From positions 1 to 7,124 of the forward strand of contig JAKCCC010000092.1 in NCBI GenBank assembly GCA_021838985.1: DNA of 7,124 bases, written 5' to 3'. Below the pieces are notes generated by a model. The model saw only the letters and a program-made list of their open reading frames with translations. It was not told the DNA's origin and did no database searches. Positions 6,645 to 7,124 of this stretch are shown here, one piece after another; the first letter of the stretch is position 1, and each line of letters starts with the position of its first letter. The DNA comes from Planctomycetota bacterium. Its GTDB lineage: Bacteria; Planctomycetota; Phycisphaerae; WQYP01. The position numbers were made by a program, and so were the translations under genes.

Positions 6645-7124
6645 ATGGCCGAAGGATTGATGCATAAACTCAGCAAACCACTGATGGTCTTGCTGGGGGT
6701 TCTATTGATGGTGACGTTTCTGGTGGGGCTGTCCCTGAATCGCATGGGCGGCGGTAACGCGAATTTTGTGGTTGGTGATTTGAACGGCCACCCCCTGACC
6801 AGCAGCGACCTGCAGCCGGCGCGTTTTGATGTGGCCGTCATCCGACGCCTGCCGTTTCTGCAGGCGCAGGCGTCCTGGCTTGATCCGCGTGGGCGCTTCC
6901 GCGCCAGCCTGCAATTTTATCTGCTTCTGCGCGAGGCGCGGCAAAATGGTTTTTTCCCGGACACCGATGTGGCTCGGCAGTGGCTGGCCGATTTTAAACC
7001 GTTGCGGCAGGAGGTGGGGGAGTTTTTAAGCCATTCGGAATATGCCCCTGAGAACGTGCTCCAGGCCATCGCCGACCTGGAGGCCGTCGACCGGCTGGCG
7101 GGCTTTGTCTCCCGCGCCGCAGCG
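6645..7124 (+). CDS. Membrane-anchored SurA/PpiD-like protein, N-terminal part
   Basis: The frame is open from ATG 6645 to the end of the window (160 residues) and is cut there. Residues 6-12 (MHKLSKP) are followed by one transmembrane helix at about 13-31 (a run of Leu, Val, Met and Gly), and the remainder should face the periplasm. After the helix, NFVVGDLNGHPLTSSDLQ (about 40-57) resembles the 'V..vNG..It..el' opening of SurA-N/PpiD chaperone-isomerases. The helical stretch that follows (FYLLLREARQNGFFPDTDVARQWL, in part) matches the part of that fold where the polypeptide is reported to be bound. The parvulin catalytic domain, if present, would lie beyond the window. Start choice: GGAAA at 6633-6637 ends 7 nt before ATG 6645. 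The alternative ATG 6660 has GAAGGA only 3 nt away, too close for good initiation. The likely role is folding of exported proteins, inferred from partial family resemblance. Confidence 0.6.
   Translation, partial: MAEGLMHKLSKPLMVLLGVLLMVTFLVGLSLNRMGGGNANFVVGDLNGHPLTSSDLQPARFDVAVIRRLPFLQAQASWLDPRGRFRASLQFYLLLREARQNGFFPDTDVARQWLADFKPLRQEVGEFLSHSEYAPENVLQAIADLEAVDRLAGFVSRAAA

Noticed and set aside
6428..6841. 137-codon reverse-strand open frame covering the divergent intergenic region and the start of the SurA/PpiD-like gene
   Set aside because: It overlaps the signal-anchor and N-terminal domain of a credible forward gene, and its Arg/Pro-rich translation has no recognisable domain.

Overview
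The window is GC-rich DNA with long ORFs. It carries large secreted carbohydrate-active proteins, LamG and carbohydrate-binding-type folds, a Gfo/Idh/MocA oxidoreductase of the type bearing the motif GADYFRRWH, a nitrilase with an N-terminal beta-sandwich, and a membrane-anchored SurA/PpiD-like protein. Together these suggest a heterotrophic, polysaccharide-degrading member of the Planctomycetota (or a related PVC-group lineage). This placement is inferred from gene style; there is no rRNA or other marker gene here.

Region 1 (1-5361, + strand) looks like one co-directional unit. It holds the 3' end of a LamG-domain protein (1-369) and a 1056-residue exported multidomain glycoside hydrolase of clan GH-A type (422-3592). 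These are followed by a decayed Gfo/Idh/MocA oxidoreductase (about 3640-4174) and a carbon-nitrogen hydrolase (4189-5361) with an intact Glu-Lys-Cys triad. Gaps are 52, about 47 and 14 nt, so co-transcription is plausible. The likely theme is capture and cleavage of a glycan outside the cytoplasm, with sugar oxidation (now lost from this copy) and amide or nitrile hydrolysis of a released or associated compound. No substrate can be named from the sequence.

Region 2 (5398-6381, - strand) converges on the nitrilase with only 36 nt between the two stop codons. It encodes a HEAT-repeat lipoprotein. A perfect TATAAT lies 9 nt upstream of its ATG, suggesting a leaderless or nearly leaderless mRNA.

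Region 3 (6382-7124) is a 263-nt divergent intergenic region followed by the start of a membrane-anchored SurA/PpiD-like protein, which is cut by the window end. The intergenic stretch contains a candidate promoter, a perfect GC hairpin and three copies of CAACGT.

The most notable observation is the oxidoreductase remnant. Two recognisable pieces of one family lie in different reading frames. The Rossmann domain and a central block are missing, yet both surviving pieces are well conserved, which points to recent deletions or an assembly artefact. I saw no CRISPR array, tRNA, rRNA or insertion sequence, and nothing that amounts to a convincing new defence or mobile system.
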